In this document: positions 31,200 through 44,700 of the stretch, piece by piece
How the letters are laid out: every line of letters begins with the position of its first letter
Position numbering within the stretch: position 1 is the stretch's first letter
Origin: Adineta vaga
Taxonomy: Eukaryota; Rotifera
NCBI GenBank assembly: GCA_021613535.1
Contig: CP075497.1
Location: 12,152,001-12,216,000, forward strand
Direction: 5' to 3'
DNA length: 64,000 bases
Made by a program: the position numbers and the translations under genes
The notes under the pieces: model-generated
Databases searched by the model: none
What the model was told of the DNA's origin: nothing
Seen by the model: the letters and a program-made list of their open reading frames with translations, nothing else

Positions 31200-32270
31200 A
31201 TGAGTTCATCAACTTTTCATGCTAAATCAACTGCTCTTGAAATCGTTCAAGGACTGAATGCAAAATTAGATGGTAAAGTTGTGCTTATTACAGGTGCTAC
31301 ATCAGGTAATAGTTGAGAAAAAAGAAATGAAAATTTTCACTATAAAAATGTGTTTTTCTCTTATAAGGTATTGGCATTGAAACAGCTCGTGCTTTAGCAT
31401 CTGCGAATGCACATGTTATTATTACTGCTCGAGACATGAATAAAGGTGCACAAGTTGTCGAAGATATTAAAAAAACTACAGGTAACAATAAAGTTGATGT
31501 CATGGAAATGGATTTGACATCCCTCAATTCGGTAAGAAATTTTGTTAAACAATTTCAAGCACGTAAATTACCAATTAATATTCTTATTTGTAAGAACATA
31601 TATATTTCAATTAATATCCATACTTAAATTGATCGTTCTGATAGGTAATGCTGGAATTATGGCAAGTCCATATTCAAAGACTGCTGATGGTTTTGAATCG
31701 CAATTTGGTGTAAATCATCTTGCACATTTTCTTTTGACGACAAGTCTTCTTCCTGAACTCAAAGCTGGTAAACCATCTCGTGTAGTTGTTGTTAGTTCAT
31801 TAGCAAATAAACGTGGTGGTATCAATTGGGATGATATTAATTGGGAAAAAAATTATGACAAATGGTTAGCTTATGCACAGAGTAAAACAGCAAATATTCT
31901 CTTTGCAAAGCAATTGAATAAATTATATGAATCACAAGGAATTAAAGCATATGCTTTACATCCAGGCGGAATTATGACAAATCTACAAAAAGATGTACCA
32001 ATTGAAGAACAACGTGCTATGGGATGGTATAAAGAAGATGGTACAATTCATGATCTTTTCAAAAATGTTGAACAAGGTGCATCAACAAGTGTTTATGCTG
32101 CTCTATCACCTGATCTTGAAAATCATGGTGGCGAATATTTAGAAGATTGTGGAATTAGTAAAGGTGTAAATACAACCGAACGATTTTTAGGTATGGCACC
32201 ACATGCATTAGATATGGAAGCTGCTGAACGTTTATGGAAATTAAGTGAACAAATGGTAGCTACGAAATAA
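31200..32270 (+). CDS. Short-chain dehydrogenase/reductase, retinol dehydrogenase/WWOX-like
   Basis: NAD(P)-dependent oxidoreductase of 317 aa. Exons 31200-31305, 31368-31589 and 31645-32270, in phase. SDR motifs: TGATSGIGIETA (nucleotide binding, residues 31-42), DLTS, CNAG (usual NNAG, one substitution), [13 protein letters not shown] catalytic Ser, and YAQSKTAN (YxxxK), followed by [10 protein letters not shown]. The pattern fits the RDH11-14 / WWOX-type extended group acting on retinoids, steroids or other lipids; the substrate cannot be told. No clear N-terminal membrane anchor is present, unlike several RDHs. Confidence 0.9.
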
Positions 32271-32859
32271 AAGAATGATCAAAAAGTTTGCTTTCTATAA
32301 ATTTAAAAAAAAACTTGATTTTAAACCATTTTGCTATTGTGAGAAGTACGCTAATATTAGAAAATAAAATTATTATATTCTTCAATCAATACACTTGTTT
32401 TACAACTTTCAAAAACATGATATGATTTTTCTTCCATGTTAGCAAATCATTTGGATTTAGTATATGATTTCTTTTCATTTCACAATGTTTTTATCTGTTT
32501 CATATGATCATCATTTTAAAAAATTTGTTTTTCAAACATAGAAAATGTTCACAGCGTTTATTTCAACATATCTTCATTGAGATACCTATATTCACTAAAA
32601 GTTTCTATGCAACGAAAATTGTCGTTTCTTCTTTTTACTTTCATATATCATCACTACCAGGCATCAATCTATCTAACGATTTCTTCGTTCGTTAGTTTCT
32701 TTCGTTTCTTCTTTTCAGTTCGTTTCAATATGAAGATTCGAAAAGTAATACAAACGAAAGAAAAAGATAAATAAACAGACAGACAGAAAAAGGAAGAATC
32801 TTATCCAAACACACTCTCCTGTGCTTCTTCTATTTCATTTTCTTTTCCTGACTTTTACA
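32271..32859. other. Intergenic
   Basis: T-rich spacer with no supported gene. Short open frames here are low complexity. Confidence 0.5.
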
Positions 32860-34069
32860 ATGTCAGCTGACAGACAAAATATCATCACACCTAACATCAA
32901 TGATTTACTCGATCCCTACGTATGTTCCTGTCTTCCTACATCTTCTCATTATACGATTTGTAGTAAAATCAAATGGTCCACTCTATCGATATCAATTGCT
33001 TTAATTATTATTGTAAGAATAGAAAAAAAGATTATTTCAATTGATCCTTCACAGATTTTCTCTTTTTTGCAAACTTAGATTGTTTATGCTAGTAGTGGAT
33101 TGTATACTTTAATTGATGTAACAACATTAATGTCCATTGAATCATTTGAGAATAGAAATGGTAAATTTGATCTGATTATAGTGAATAAAAATTTGTTATA
33201 TACCTTTATTTAGAAACGATCTTTTGGTCAATATTTTCATCACCTGAAACGATTCGTCTTAGTTGGATATCACTTTGTGTTTATTTTGTAGTTGTTCTTT
33301 TAATTATTCTTCTTCTTTGTGGAATTCAATTGGTAAAATTTTCATTTTATTTTATGAATTAATCATTAAGAAAGAGATTTCGTTTAGAGTAAACCTTGGC
33401 TTTTATTTCTTTGGTCAATTTTAATGATTGTTATGTTACTTGTGGATGGAATTGTCACAGTTCTTTCTCTTCGACAACATCATTTACAAGTTAATTCAAT
33501 TTTATATAAAATCTAATCAGTTTTTTTTCAAATCTCATTTTAGATTTATCGACCATCAAAACAAGTGAAAATTCTTTTTGTCGTTATGATTATTCGTCTG
33601 ATGGTTTCGGTTAGTTTGAAATCTTAAAATCTGAATCATTTTCATGTCATTTCTTTCTAAGTTATGTGGAATTTTCATTACTATCTTTCATTTTCGTCGA
33701 TTGAACAAAACAAAAGCTGAATATATCAATCGACAAGTAAACTTGACTTTTCATTCTTCATTTTCTATTTTTTATCTTTCTCTTTTGTAGAGAATGTTAA
33801 TTCGTTATAATACTGAATCAGCATCTCCATCTTATGATAGTTCATGGGCACAAAGCGATGGTCTTTTAAATCCACCAAAAGACCCAAGTATTGACTATCG
33901 TATGTCTGATATTCCTGCACCCATTGTATTACCAAGAGCTAAGATTGCAACAATACAACGTCGTCCATTATCAACAATGTTTCATGCTCGTAATGAACAT
34001 CAACAACAAGATTTAATAGAAGATATTCGATACAATGCTCCATCAGATGAACACTTTTATCATCAATAG
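32860..34069 (+). CDS. Four-transmembrane protein of unknown family, 291 aa
   Basis: Seven exons in consistent phase: 32860-33012, 33079-33160, 33214-33332, 33388-33489, 33544-33609, 33662-33736 and 33791-34069. I chose ATG 32860 (MSADRQNI); the open frame upstream lacks an ATG. Hydrophobic segments: about 43-65 (STLSISIALIIIIVYASSG), about 95-118 (WISLCVYFVVVLLIILLLCGI), about 122-142 (WLLFLWSILMIVMLLVDGIV) and about 160-180 (ILFVVMIIRLMVSLCGIFI). A cytosolic C-terminal tail of about 100 residues is Ser/Pro-rich with repeated LPRAK, RRPLS patches that could be phosphorylated. The N-terminal CSCLP cysteines may be acylated. I see no tetraspanin CCG or claudin WxxW signature. Real gene likely; function unknown. 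Confidence 0.7.
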
Positions 34070-34144
34070 TTATAGAGAAAGAACAATTCGATATTCCGTT
34101 AAATAAAAACTCATTTCAGATTTTAATTAAGTAATCATTCACTG

Positions 34145-36420
<2,276 letters not shown>

Positions 36421-38353
36421 ATCTGAGAGAAAGGGCAAAATATCGAAAAGAATTCATCGAGCAACAAAACGAAAAGAAAAGAAATACGTCTGATGACATC
36501 ATTCATTTCTTCACGAATCTCCTTCCCTTTTTCAAAGCCTTTACCTTCCTTTCAGAAAAAAAGTTAACGTTTTGTTTATTTAGAAAATTCAAACGTTCAA
36601 CTAGCAGCATCAAAACTACCCAGGTCAATGAAAACGGAGTCGTTTACAATGCATTTTCGGAATGTAAACCGTGACAAAACGGTGACTTTACGGTCGAAAA
36701 TGAACCGTTTTGCTCCGTAATCACGGGCACAGATTTATGGCATCGTAAAGGCCATACACGGACCGCATCGTTCGACCTGAGTACGACCCGAACTCGATTG
36801 TATTCAATTTAGCCCTGAACAATCCAGTCAGTACCAGCACAATCAACAGCAGCAACATCACCAGGACGTCTTTCAGGGTTAGTTCCCACACCAGGCGAAC
36901 TTAACAAAATCATGAAACAATTGAAGTAAATAGAACTTTCTAAAATTCTCACTATCTAGGAGAATAGAAAAGGATTTATCATTGAATTTTTTTTCTCAGG
37001 GTTAATTGGAATATTGGTTATATTTGCTATTTCATCGTCAGTTTGTTGTTGTCATTGGTCGTCGTGTGTCTTCAGCTATGGAGATTACACGAAATAAAAT
37101 CTTGTAACGTAAGGTCGAATGATTGGACGAGTGTTTTGGTTATGGACGTTAATCTTGTAACAAACTTAGGATTGTTTTTAGCTTTTGGCGAACCAATAGT
37201 ACCCCTCTTGTTATCTCTTGTTTTTTATGTTGTTGTCTGTGATCGTTTCTTTCTTTTGTAAAGCACTTTGGGATTGGAGTGCAGGTTTTTCTTCGGCTTT
37301 AATGCCATTTTTTTTCGGCATTTTTTATTTTGTGATGGAAGGTTGTCTGAAACGCAGAAAACAAGTAGATCGTTATTTGTTAGTGCCTCCGTCGAATGTC
37401 TAACGCTTTTCGTTTTCTGTTTTTTCTACATTTTTTCGTTGATATTTCTGACATGTTTATACTTTTGTTGTTTGAATGCGTGTGTAAATAAATGATATCT
37501 GTTTGATGAAACATTCATATTATTATAGATTTAGTTTGTTGATTTTTATTATATTTCAATAATATAAATAAAGAAAAGCTGTTATAAATATAACCTATGA
37601 CACATGTTGACATCTACATCGATAAATGTGACCGCAAATATATACACGTATATGTTGAAGATGTATAATTTCGCCGAAAAACGATTTTTTTACGATAATT
37701 TGCTATGTAATGTTATTTTTGCAGGTTTTTGATTCACTTTTGCTGATTAAAAGACAAACGAACGAAAAAATGACTGTCCTTCAAATAAAAGCACCATTTC
37801 TTATCCGAAACAAATCGCAGGACTGAAAGAAACAAGACAAAATTATTTGTATATTTTTATCCAAATGTGTATTCGCGACTGTAGAACTATTTGAGGGTAA
37901 TTCATATATTTTTGAATAATAATTCTAATACATATCAGATTATTTAGTAGCTCATTTCAGTAAGAATACAATATAAATGAAAAGAAACTACTGTGACAAT
38001 AAAGAGTAGAATAAAAAACTGTAAATTAAACTGGTTCAATTAAAACGCGGTCATATTGGTAAACTTCTAAAAAATATCCCTACGGGATATCAGGGGTAGA
38101 GGTGTTAAGGTGGGTACCTCCCTCTGCTTTCAAAAATTTCAAGTGATATTTTCCTGTCATTTTTGCAGGAAATTTCTCAAAGTTTGTTCATTTTTTACCG
38201 AAAATCTCTGTATTGTTCACGCATTTTACTAGAAAAGTTCGCTCGAAATATCACTTTTTAAGAGAGTATGGCTGAAATTTTTCCTCATTTTGAAAAATAT
38301 CCACCCCCTCTGTTTTCGCCTCTTCGCATCGCGCTGGGGGCCATGCCCCCCCC
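36421..38353. other. Intergenic with old repeats
   Basis: Starts with a CpG-richer repeat at about 36618-36800 (beginning acccaggtc, rich in aacgg/ccgtt) related to 45728-45940. Positions 37000-37500 are G+T-skewed with open frames of hydrophobic composition that I cannot support as genes. From about 38040 to 38353 lies the left part of an older repeat ending in a C8 tract, into which the LTR element inserted. It includes the locally palindromic tatccctacgggata at 38078-38092. Confidence 0.45.
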
Positions 38354-38618
38354 TGTAGTGCTGCAAGTCGGTCGACAGTCAATCAGATATATATATATGT
38401 AGACATGCAGATGAACATGACAGAATCAGAACAAGAACACTAAGATCAGATCTTGTGTAATAAACAGAACAACTAACTCCCGCGCATAGATGAAAATGAA
38501 CATAGATACATATCAGAACGAAAAGATCGAAAGCGCGCAGAGATACAATGACATAGAATAATGTGTGAACAAACAGACCACACAAATCATACAAGCAACG
38601 GCATACAGTGCCGTTACA
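38354..38618 (-). repeat. 3' LTR of the gypsy element
   Basis: 265 bp, TG...CA ends (as written TGTAGTGCTG...CCGTTACA). Matches 44914-45178 with one difference seen. Contains an (AT)n run near 38387-38398. Confidence 0.95.
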
Positions 38619-38631
38619 GGGCTCCCCCACC
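38619..38631 (-). promoter_or_regulatory. Candidate polypurine tract of the gypsy element
   Basis: On the minus strand GGTGGGGGAGCCC abuts the 3' LTR. It is G-rich and correctly placed to prime plus-strand DNA synthesis, though it ends with CCC. Confidence 0.5.
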
Positions 38632-38827
38632 ATGAAAAAGATGTGGAGCTCCAGCGAAACAATAGCGAAGAGTCCGTAAAGAAAAGTTAATTTGAGAGTC
38701 AGTAAGTTCAAGAAGTTAAGTGACGTAATGAGCAAATTGAACAAAGCCATAAGAATAAAAAAGAAGAAGTGAATAGGAGATAAATTGATAGGTGTTAATA
38801 AAAGCAAATAACATGGTATTAATGAAG

Positions 38828-41800
38828 TTAATCGAGAGCAGTAAATGAATAATAAGGTGTTAATCGTTCTACATGAATTGAAGATAAACGTTGATGAGAA
38901 ATAAGATGTTCTAATTCGTAAGTCAAAGATGATAATTTTTGAAGAATTTTAAATGGACCTTCACGTCGTGGTTGTAATTTACTGCCACGCCATTTGCCCA
39001 TAGCAATACCAGATAAACTAGTAACCCAAACTAAATCACCTGGAGAAAAAGTCAATGCACGACGATGTGTATTGTAATGACGTGCTTGTGTCTCATGAGA
39101 AATATCGAGTAATTCACGTGCAGTTGCATAAGCAGGAAATAAATCATCAAGTAAGCGTTTTCGATAAGCAGATAATTCACTGGAAGAAGGTAAATTATCA
39201 GAAATTGTGGATGGTGGCGGTAAAAGAAGATCAAGTGGTTGTCTTGGATGACGTCCAAACATTAAGAAAGCAGGGGAATGATCAGTAGATTCACTTGGAG
39301 CAGTTCTTAAAGCAAATGCAATTTGTGCTAATTTAACATCCCAAGATTTTGAATCATTATGTGCAAGTGAAGCTAATATAGGCTTCAATGTACGATTAAT
39401 ACGTTCAGATAAATTGCTTTGTGGATGATAAAGAGGAGTGCGTTGATGATGAATACCAAGAATTTTACATAATTGAGTAAATACCTTTGCAACAAATTGT
39501 ACACCGTTATCACTAATAACACGAATAGGAAACCCAAATCGACATATAACTTCATCGAGGAAGAGTTGAGCGATTGTAACAGCTTTGATAGATGAAAGAG
39601 GAAATAATTCCACCCATTTAGTAAAATAATCAACTACGACTAAAATAAATCTATTACCGCGACGAGTCTTCGGTAAGGGACCGGTAAGATCAATACCGAC
39701 TGTGTGCCATGGTTCAGACACAACAATCGGTTTCATAAAACCACCGGGTTTTTGATTACTAGGTTTATATTGTTGACATAATTGGCAAGATCGGACATAA
39801 TTAAGAACATCACGACGCATATGTGGCCAATAAAAACGTGAAGTTAATCGAAATAAAGTTTTTCGTCGGCCAAGATGAGCAGCGGTAGCATGGTCATGAG
39901 CAAGATTAAGAACTTCAGAGATTTTTAATTGTGGAATAACAAGAAGAACACGTTCAGCAGTTGAAGAAGTATTAGACGAATAATTAGCAGTTGTATGATC
40001 AGTACGAAATATTCGATAAAGTGCACCATCAATAACACGATAAAATCGAGCTAGACTATAAAATTTAATAAGATTATCAACAGTTGGTATAGTTTGATGC
40101 TGAAGATAATTTAAGAATGGTAAAAGAGATTGATCATTCCATTGAGCAGTACGAATTTGTTCATATAGATTAATATTATCAGAAAAATGAATATTAGCAA
40201 TAGTGGAATGAGGTGGTGATCCATAGCAAGACAATAAACAGATTGGAATTGATAATGAATGAGGTGGTAAAGAATTTTGACGAAAATAATCAAGTAATAA
40301 CAATGATCCAGCATCAGATGGAACAGATGATGAGAGATCATAATCAGTAGTAGTAAGAACATTAGTGGAAAGTAAAGAATTAATTGAATAACATTCATCA
40401 ATATCATCGTTAGTATCATCAAGATTGGTATTAACTGGATAACGTGAGAGTGCATCTGGAGGACCATTTTCGCTACCAGGACGATGTTGAATATTCATAT
40501 CGTAAGTAGCAATTTGAATTGCCCATCGAGCTAGTCGGGTATTAAGATCTTTAGTTGAATGGAGCCATTGAAGAGCTTTATGATCAGTAATAGCTGTAAA
40601 ACGAGTACCTTCAAGATAAGGTCGAAAATAATGACAACCATAGACAATAGCTAAACATTCGCGTTCAGTAGCCGTGTATTTACGTTCAGCTTTAGATAAA
40701 GTGCGGCTAGCATAGCCAATAACATGTTCACGAGTAATAGTATCATCATCAATTAATTTTTGTACAAGAATAGCGGATAAACCAACATCAGATGCATCTA
40801 ATTGTAATATAAATGGTTTATCAAATCGTGGATAAGCAATAATTGGAGCTTCAATTAAACGTTGACGTAATGATTCGAATGATTGCTGACAAGCTTCAGT
40901 CCATTGAAATGATTTAAGATCAGAATTTCGAGTAAGTGCAATTAATGGTTCAGCAAGTGTTGAATAATTCTTGATAAAACGACGGTAGTAGCTTGTTAAT
41001 CCAAGAAATGTTCGAACAGCCTTTAATTTTGTTGGAACAGGATACTCAGCAACAGCACGTAATTTATCTGGATCAGGAAGAATACCTTCACGAGAAACAA
41101 TATGACCAAGATATTTTAAATGAGTTTTACAAAAATGACATTTATCAATTTTTAATGTTAAACCACTTTGTTGAATTTGTTGAAGAATAAGTTCGAGATG
41201 AGATAAATGATTAGCAAATGATGAAGAATAAACAATAATATCATCGAGGTAAACTAATGCACATGACCATTTTAACCTACCTAAGACAAGATCCATCAAC
41301 CTTTGAAAGGTTGCAGGTGCATTTGTTAAACCAAATGGCATAACACGAAAACGAAATAAACCGGCATGACATGTAAATGCTGTTTTGTCACGGCTAGATG
41401 GATTAAGTTCAATTTGCCAAAAGCCGGAGCGTAAATCCATAGAAGAGAAATAACAAGCATGTTGTAGTTGATCAAGAGTATCATCAATACGTGGTATAGG
41501 ATAAACATCACGTACAGTAACAGAATTTAATTGACGATAATCGACACAAAATCGTAAAGAACCATCTTTCTTTGGTTGTAATGTAATAGGTGCAGCATAT
41601 GGACTAGCACATGGTTCAATAACACCAGCATTTAACATTTTCATAATTTCATCAGAAATAATATGTTGTCGATATGGTGATACACGATATGGACGTAATT
41701 TAATTGGTTTTGTATCACCAGTATCGATATGATGTTGAACGAGTGAAGTACGTCCTAATTTATCACTAAAACAGACATGATATTTAGTAAGAAGAGATTT

Positions 41801-42766
41801 AAGGTCTTCGACTTGTTGCGAAGAAAGATTAGTATCAGTAAGATTCAAATCAGTTAAGAAATTTGCTTGAGAATGATCGAACTTAACAGATGGTAATGGT
41901 GATTCAGTTGTTGATAAAGGTGAAATAAAAGCATTAACAGAGTAATCAGCAGTACCATCATATAGATCAGCAACAGCTAAACTTTCACCAGGATAAATAA
42001 CTTGAGATTTGGAAGAACAATTAGCAACTTGAATAAAACAACGTTGATTTTTTATACAAACTAAAGAATTAGCAGCAATAATATGACGACGAATCGCAGT
42101 AACAGATGCTTCCCAAGGTTCAGAGGTTATATTTGATGGTGTTTTAACTTCAATAAGAGCAGTATGAAATGATGGAATCGTTGTTGCTTGAATAGAAAGC
42201 AGTGGAACATCGATGCATCCTGAATTAGTAAGATCAGACGAGATGGCGAATGTAAGATCAGGTCGGGAGCGTAGCCACATTTTATTTGCTTGAATATCTA
42301 ATACAAGACCAATAAGTTTCATAAAATCATTTCCTAATAAAATTAAATGTTCAAAATTTTGTGCTAAAACAGCTTGATGTTGAATAACAGCACCAGCAAT
42401 TGCAATTTTAACTTGTACAAATCCTATAGGACATATAGAACTTCCTTCCGGTCCGTGAATATCCGGACCATCATACGGTGTTGGACAAACAGAAGAATCG
42501 CCAATAAGAGACCAATGACGAGAACTTATAATAGTAAGACCAGATCCAGTATCAAGAAGTACAATACCACGTGTCTCATTAATCTGAGCTTCAGCAACTA
42601 AATAAGAAGTAATAGGTGAAATAATAGTAGTTGTCGTAGGTGAAGAAGAAGATGTATCAACAGGAGATGAATCAATTAATTCATGGATTTCATTAAGAGG
42701 AGTTGAAGACGAGTTATTAAGTGTATCAAAAGGATAAAGTGTAGAAGGTTCAAGTTCAGAAGACAT
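38828..42766 (-). CDS. pol: Gypsy Pol polyprotein (protease, RT, RNase H, integrase)
   Basis: A 1312-codon ORF from the first ATG, uninterrupted. Protease: LLDTGSGLTIIS (about residues 70-82). Reverse transcriptase: RFCVDYRQLN, MPFGLTNAPATFQRLMD, and the catalytic YLDDIIVYS. RNase H: QLDASDVGLSAIL and ATERECLAIVYG, TDHKALQWLH. Integrase: HHCC zinc finger (H-HLGRRKTLFR...C-QLC), DD35E core with GIDLTGPLPKTRRGNRF, SDNGVQF and the Glu of SERINRTLK, then a GPY/F-like tail (RREGPFKILQKLS). The -1 frame is open upstream of the ATG back through the end of gag, so the natural product is probably a Gag-Pol fusion made by frameshifting. All key catalytic residues seem present, so the copy may be active. 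Confidence 0.95.
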   Translation of the reverse strand: MSSELEPSTLYPFDTLNNSSSTPLNEIHELIDSSPVDTSSSSPTTTTIISPITSYLVAEAQINETRGIVLLDTGSGLTIISSRHWSLIGDSSVCPTPYDGPDIHGPEGSSICPIGFVQVKIAIAGAVIQHQAVLAQNFEHLILLGNDFMKLIGLVLDIQANKMWLRSRPDLTFAISSDLTNSGCIDVPLLSIQATTIPSFHTALIEVKTPSNITSEPWEASVTAIRRHIIAANSLVCIKNQRCFIQVANCSSKSQVIYPGESLAVADLYDGTADYSVNAFISPLSTTESPLPSVKFDHSQANFLTDLNLTDTNLSSQQVEDLKSLLTKYHVCFSDKLGRTSLVQHHIDTGDTKPIKLRPYRVSPYRQHIISDEIMKMLNAGVIEPCASPYAAPITLQPKKDGSLRFCVDYRQLNSVTVRDVYPIPRIDDTLDQLQHACYFSSMDLRSGFWQIELNPSSRDKTAFTCHAGLFRFRVMPFGLTNAPATFQRLMDLVLGRLKWSCALVYLDDIIVYSSSFANHLSHLELILQQIQQSGLTLKIDKCHFCKTHLKYLGHIVSREGILPDPDKLRAVAEYPVPTKLKAVRTFLGLTSYYRRFIKNYSTLAEPLIALTRNSDLKSFQWTEACQQSFESLRQRLIEAPIIAYPRFDKPFILQLDASDVGLSAILVQKLIDDDTITREHVIGYASRTLSKAERKYTATERECLAIVYGCHYFRPYLEGTRFTAITDHKALQWLHSTKDLNTRLARWAIQIATYDMNIQHRPGSENGPPDALSRYPVNTNLDDTNDDIDECYSINSLLSTNVLTTTDYDLSSSVPSDAGSLLLLDYFRQNSLPPHSLSIPICLLSCYGSPPHSTIANIHFSDNINLYEQIRTAQWNDQSLLPFLNYLQHQTIPTVDNLIKFYSLARFYRVIDGALYRIFRTDHTTANYSSNTSSTAERVLLVIPQLKISEVLNLAHDHATAAHLGRRKTLFRLTSRFYWPHMRRDVLNYVRSCQLCQQYKPSNQKPGGFMKPIVVSEPWHTVGIDLTGPLPKTRRGNRFILVVVDYFTKWVELFPLSSIKAVTIAQLFLDEVICRFGFPIRVISDNGVQFVAKVFTQLCKILGIHHQRTPLYHPQSNLSERINRTLKPILASLAHNDSKSWDVKLAQIAFALRTAPSESTDHSPAFLMFGRHPRQPLDLLLPPPSTISDNLPSSSELSAYRKRLLDDLFPAYATARELLDISHETQARHYNTHRRALTFSPGDLVWVTSLSGIAMGKWRGSKLQPRREGPFKILQKLSSLTYELEHLISHQRLSSIHVERLTPYYSFTALD

Positions 42767-42840
42767 TATAAAGGGTAAAGTTGATGTTGATAGAACAGAT
42801 GAAGTAGGCGAGGAGATTTGTGTCGGAGTCAGGTTCGCCT

Positions 42841-44700
42841 CTAATACTGGCTCCGTTGACCGTTTCCCGATATGGGTGAACGTGGACGAGATTGATATTG
42901 ATTGGAGGATGGTTGTTGGTAGTGTTGGTTATATTGGTGTTGATTAGTAAAAGTATCTTGGGTAGATGATTGAGAATAACGGTGTTGATCAGAATATTGC
43001 GGTGGTGAATTAGTAGATGAAGTTGTTATGGTCTGATGATAATGTTGATGTTGTTTGGCAGATGGAGAAGGTTTAAGTTGATAATTTGGACCATGTGGAT
43101 TGGAATAACAATAATGCCAAGAATGACTTGTACTTGAACAAAATGAACACCAACGATTATCATTACGACGTGGTGATTTCATGTTAGGTCGAAGAATTGA
43201 TTGATTATTTGAATATGTATCTTGAGTAGTAGAAGGGCGAGGTGTCGATTTATTTGAATTAGTAAATGTACGTGGTGAATAATTGCCAAAAGAATGTCGA
43301 CGATTTACGTTGTATTGAGGATAATAATTATATTCATCATAAACTGATTGATCATTGTAAAGCTTGGAAGATTGTGAATGATTTTGTGAAACATTAGATA
43401 AATAGTTAATGGTGGTAGATTTTACTGCTTTGGTCTTGTCATTGTTTTGTATGTTACGAAGTTGATCATCAATTTTTTGTTGAACAATACTCGATTCAAT
43501 TTCAGTAGCTTTTTGAACAAGTTCAGATAAAGTAGATGTAAGACCGAGTGTCATTCGATCACGTATATCTTTTCGTAATTTTTGTAAAAATTTTCGTTTA
43601 ATATAATCATGTGATGCAGCAGGTTCAATTTCAGAAATTAAAGCTTTTAATCGTTCGAAATAATCCATTGTCGATTCATTATCAGTTTGCCAAAGAATTC
43701 GCAAATGGCCACGGAAACTTTCAATTTTTTCAGGAGTACGAAATCGACGAAGAAATAAGTCTTTAAATTTTAACCAAGTACGAATAGGTTGTTCTTGTTG
43801 AACTTGAGCAAACCATGTAAGAGCACTATCAGATAAAGCTTGTTGAACAGCACGAAGTAAAGAATCATCATTATAACCAACAAGACCAGATGCACGAATT
43901 TCAAATTCAGTAATAAATTTGGTTGGCATTTCAGTTTCTTTACCACTAAAATTAGGTAAAGTATTAGTTAATGACATAGTAAATGGAATTATTGATGTAG
44001 GTTGAGATGTAGGATTATGTAAAACAGTTGGTGCATATTGAGTAGCATTGCCAATTGGAGTAAATACAGATGTATGTGTATTATGATAAGGTAATGTTGT
44101 TGGATGAATTGTTGTTCCTGGTACATTTCGTAGAACTGGATCAGCAATAGAATAAGAGCGACGGAGATCATTGTTTTCTTGTCGAAGATGAGCAATTTCA
44201 TTGACAAGACGATCGATGGTAGCATTTGTTTTCTGTAAAGCTTCGTGTAAAGAATGAACTTGACCACCATTACTTGATGGATCACGATAATGAACTGATG
44301 TTGGTTGGGCTAATAGATGAGTAGGTGTTGTACGAGATCGTTGATGACCCAATGGTGAAGTAGATAAATATTCAGCAACGTGATTAAAATGATTAGAATT
44401 TGATGAATGATATGGAATTGGTGAACTTACTGGAGAAGGCATAGCCGATTTTAATTGATTTACTTCATAAGAAAGATTATGAACAAGTTTACGTAAATTG
44501 GCTATTTCAGTTGCTTCAGTTTCCACAGTTGTAACAACAGAAGATATTTGTTCAGACATAATCGGAACAGGTTGTATTGTATGTTCTTGATGTTGAGTTT
44601 TCATAATCAGAGATCGATCAAATAATAATTTGGAAGAAGCACCATCAGAATCATCACCAACTTGTAGAGGATTTGGTTCAGATTTATCACCAGAAGACAT
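42841..44700 (-). CDS. gag: Gypsy Gag protein with CCHC zinc knuckle
   Basis: Structural nucleocapsid/capsid precursor. I chose the start at 44700 (MSSGDKSEPN, 619 aa); an in-frame ATG at 44787 gives 648 aa with an odd hydrophobic leader. There is a coiled-coil stretch (about residues 165-185; LHEALQKTNATIDRLV). The central capsid-like region (about 250-400) includes WFAQVQQEQPIRTW and FLRRFRTPEKIESFRGHL, typical of retrotransposon gag. Near the end a CX2CX4HX4C knuckle (CSFCSSTSHSWHYC) precedes a Gln/Ser/Tyr-rich tail. A GGGAAAC heptamer precedes the stop by 18 nt. Confidence 0.92.
   Translation of the reverse strand: MSSGDKSEPNPLQVGDDSDGASSKLLFDRSLIMKTQHQEHTIQPVPIMSEQISSVVTTVETEATEIANLRKLVHNLSYEVNQLKSAMPSPVSSPIPYHSSNSNHFNHVAEYLSTSPLGHQRSRTTPTHLLAQPTSVHYRDPSSNGGQVHSLHEALQKTNATIDRLVNEIAHLRQENNDLRRSYSIADPVLRNVPGTTIHPTTLPYHNTHTSVFTPIGNATQYAPTVLHNPTSQPTSIIPFTMSLTNTLPNFSGKETEMPTKFITEFEIRASGLVGYNDDSLLRAVQQALSDSALTWFAQVQQEQPIRTWLKFKDLFLRRFRTPEKIESFRGHLRILWQTDNESTMDYFERLKALISEIEPAASHDYIKRKFLQKLRKDIRDRMTLGLTSTLSELVQKATEIESSIVQQKIDDQLRNIQNNDKTKAVKSTTINYLSNVSQNHSQSSKLYNDQSVYDEYNYYPQYNVNRRHSFGNYSPRTFTNSNKSTPRPSTTQDTYSNNQSILRPNMKSPRRNDNRWCSFCSSTSHSWHYCYSNPHGPNYQLKPSPSAKQHQHYHQTITTSSTNSPPQYSDQHRYSQSSTQDTFTNQHQYNQHYQQPSSNQYQSRPRSPISGNGQRSQY
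42862..42868 (-). promoter_or_regulatory. Canonical -1 ribosomal frameshift heptamer at the gag-pol border
   Basis: On the minus strand GGGAAAC sits in the gag frame as G GGA AAC, the X-XXY-YYZ pattern. The gag stop (42841-42843) is 18 nt downstream. The -1 frame has no stop from here through the pol ATG, so a -1 slip yields Gag-Pol. Six bases downstream, CGGAG and CTCCG (with inner AG/CT pairs) can form a stem spanning about 42825-42855. GGGAAAC is a known slippery site in retroviruses. Confidence 0.75.

Noticed and set aside
37043-37495. Hydrophobic overlapping ORFs in G+T-skewed DNA
   Set aside because: Overlapping frames, no splice support, Phe/Val/Leu-only composition typical of skewed non-coding sequence.
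38379-38807. 142-codon minus ORF across the 3' LTR
   Set aside because: Runs through LTR and untranslated DNA; the same frame recurs in the other LTR, so it is LTR sequence rather than an envelope gene.
42374-42601. Plus-strand ORF inside pol
   Set aside because: Antisense shadow of the protease region.
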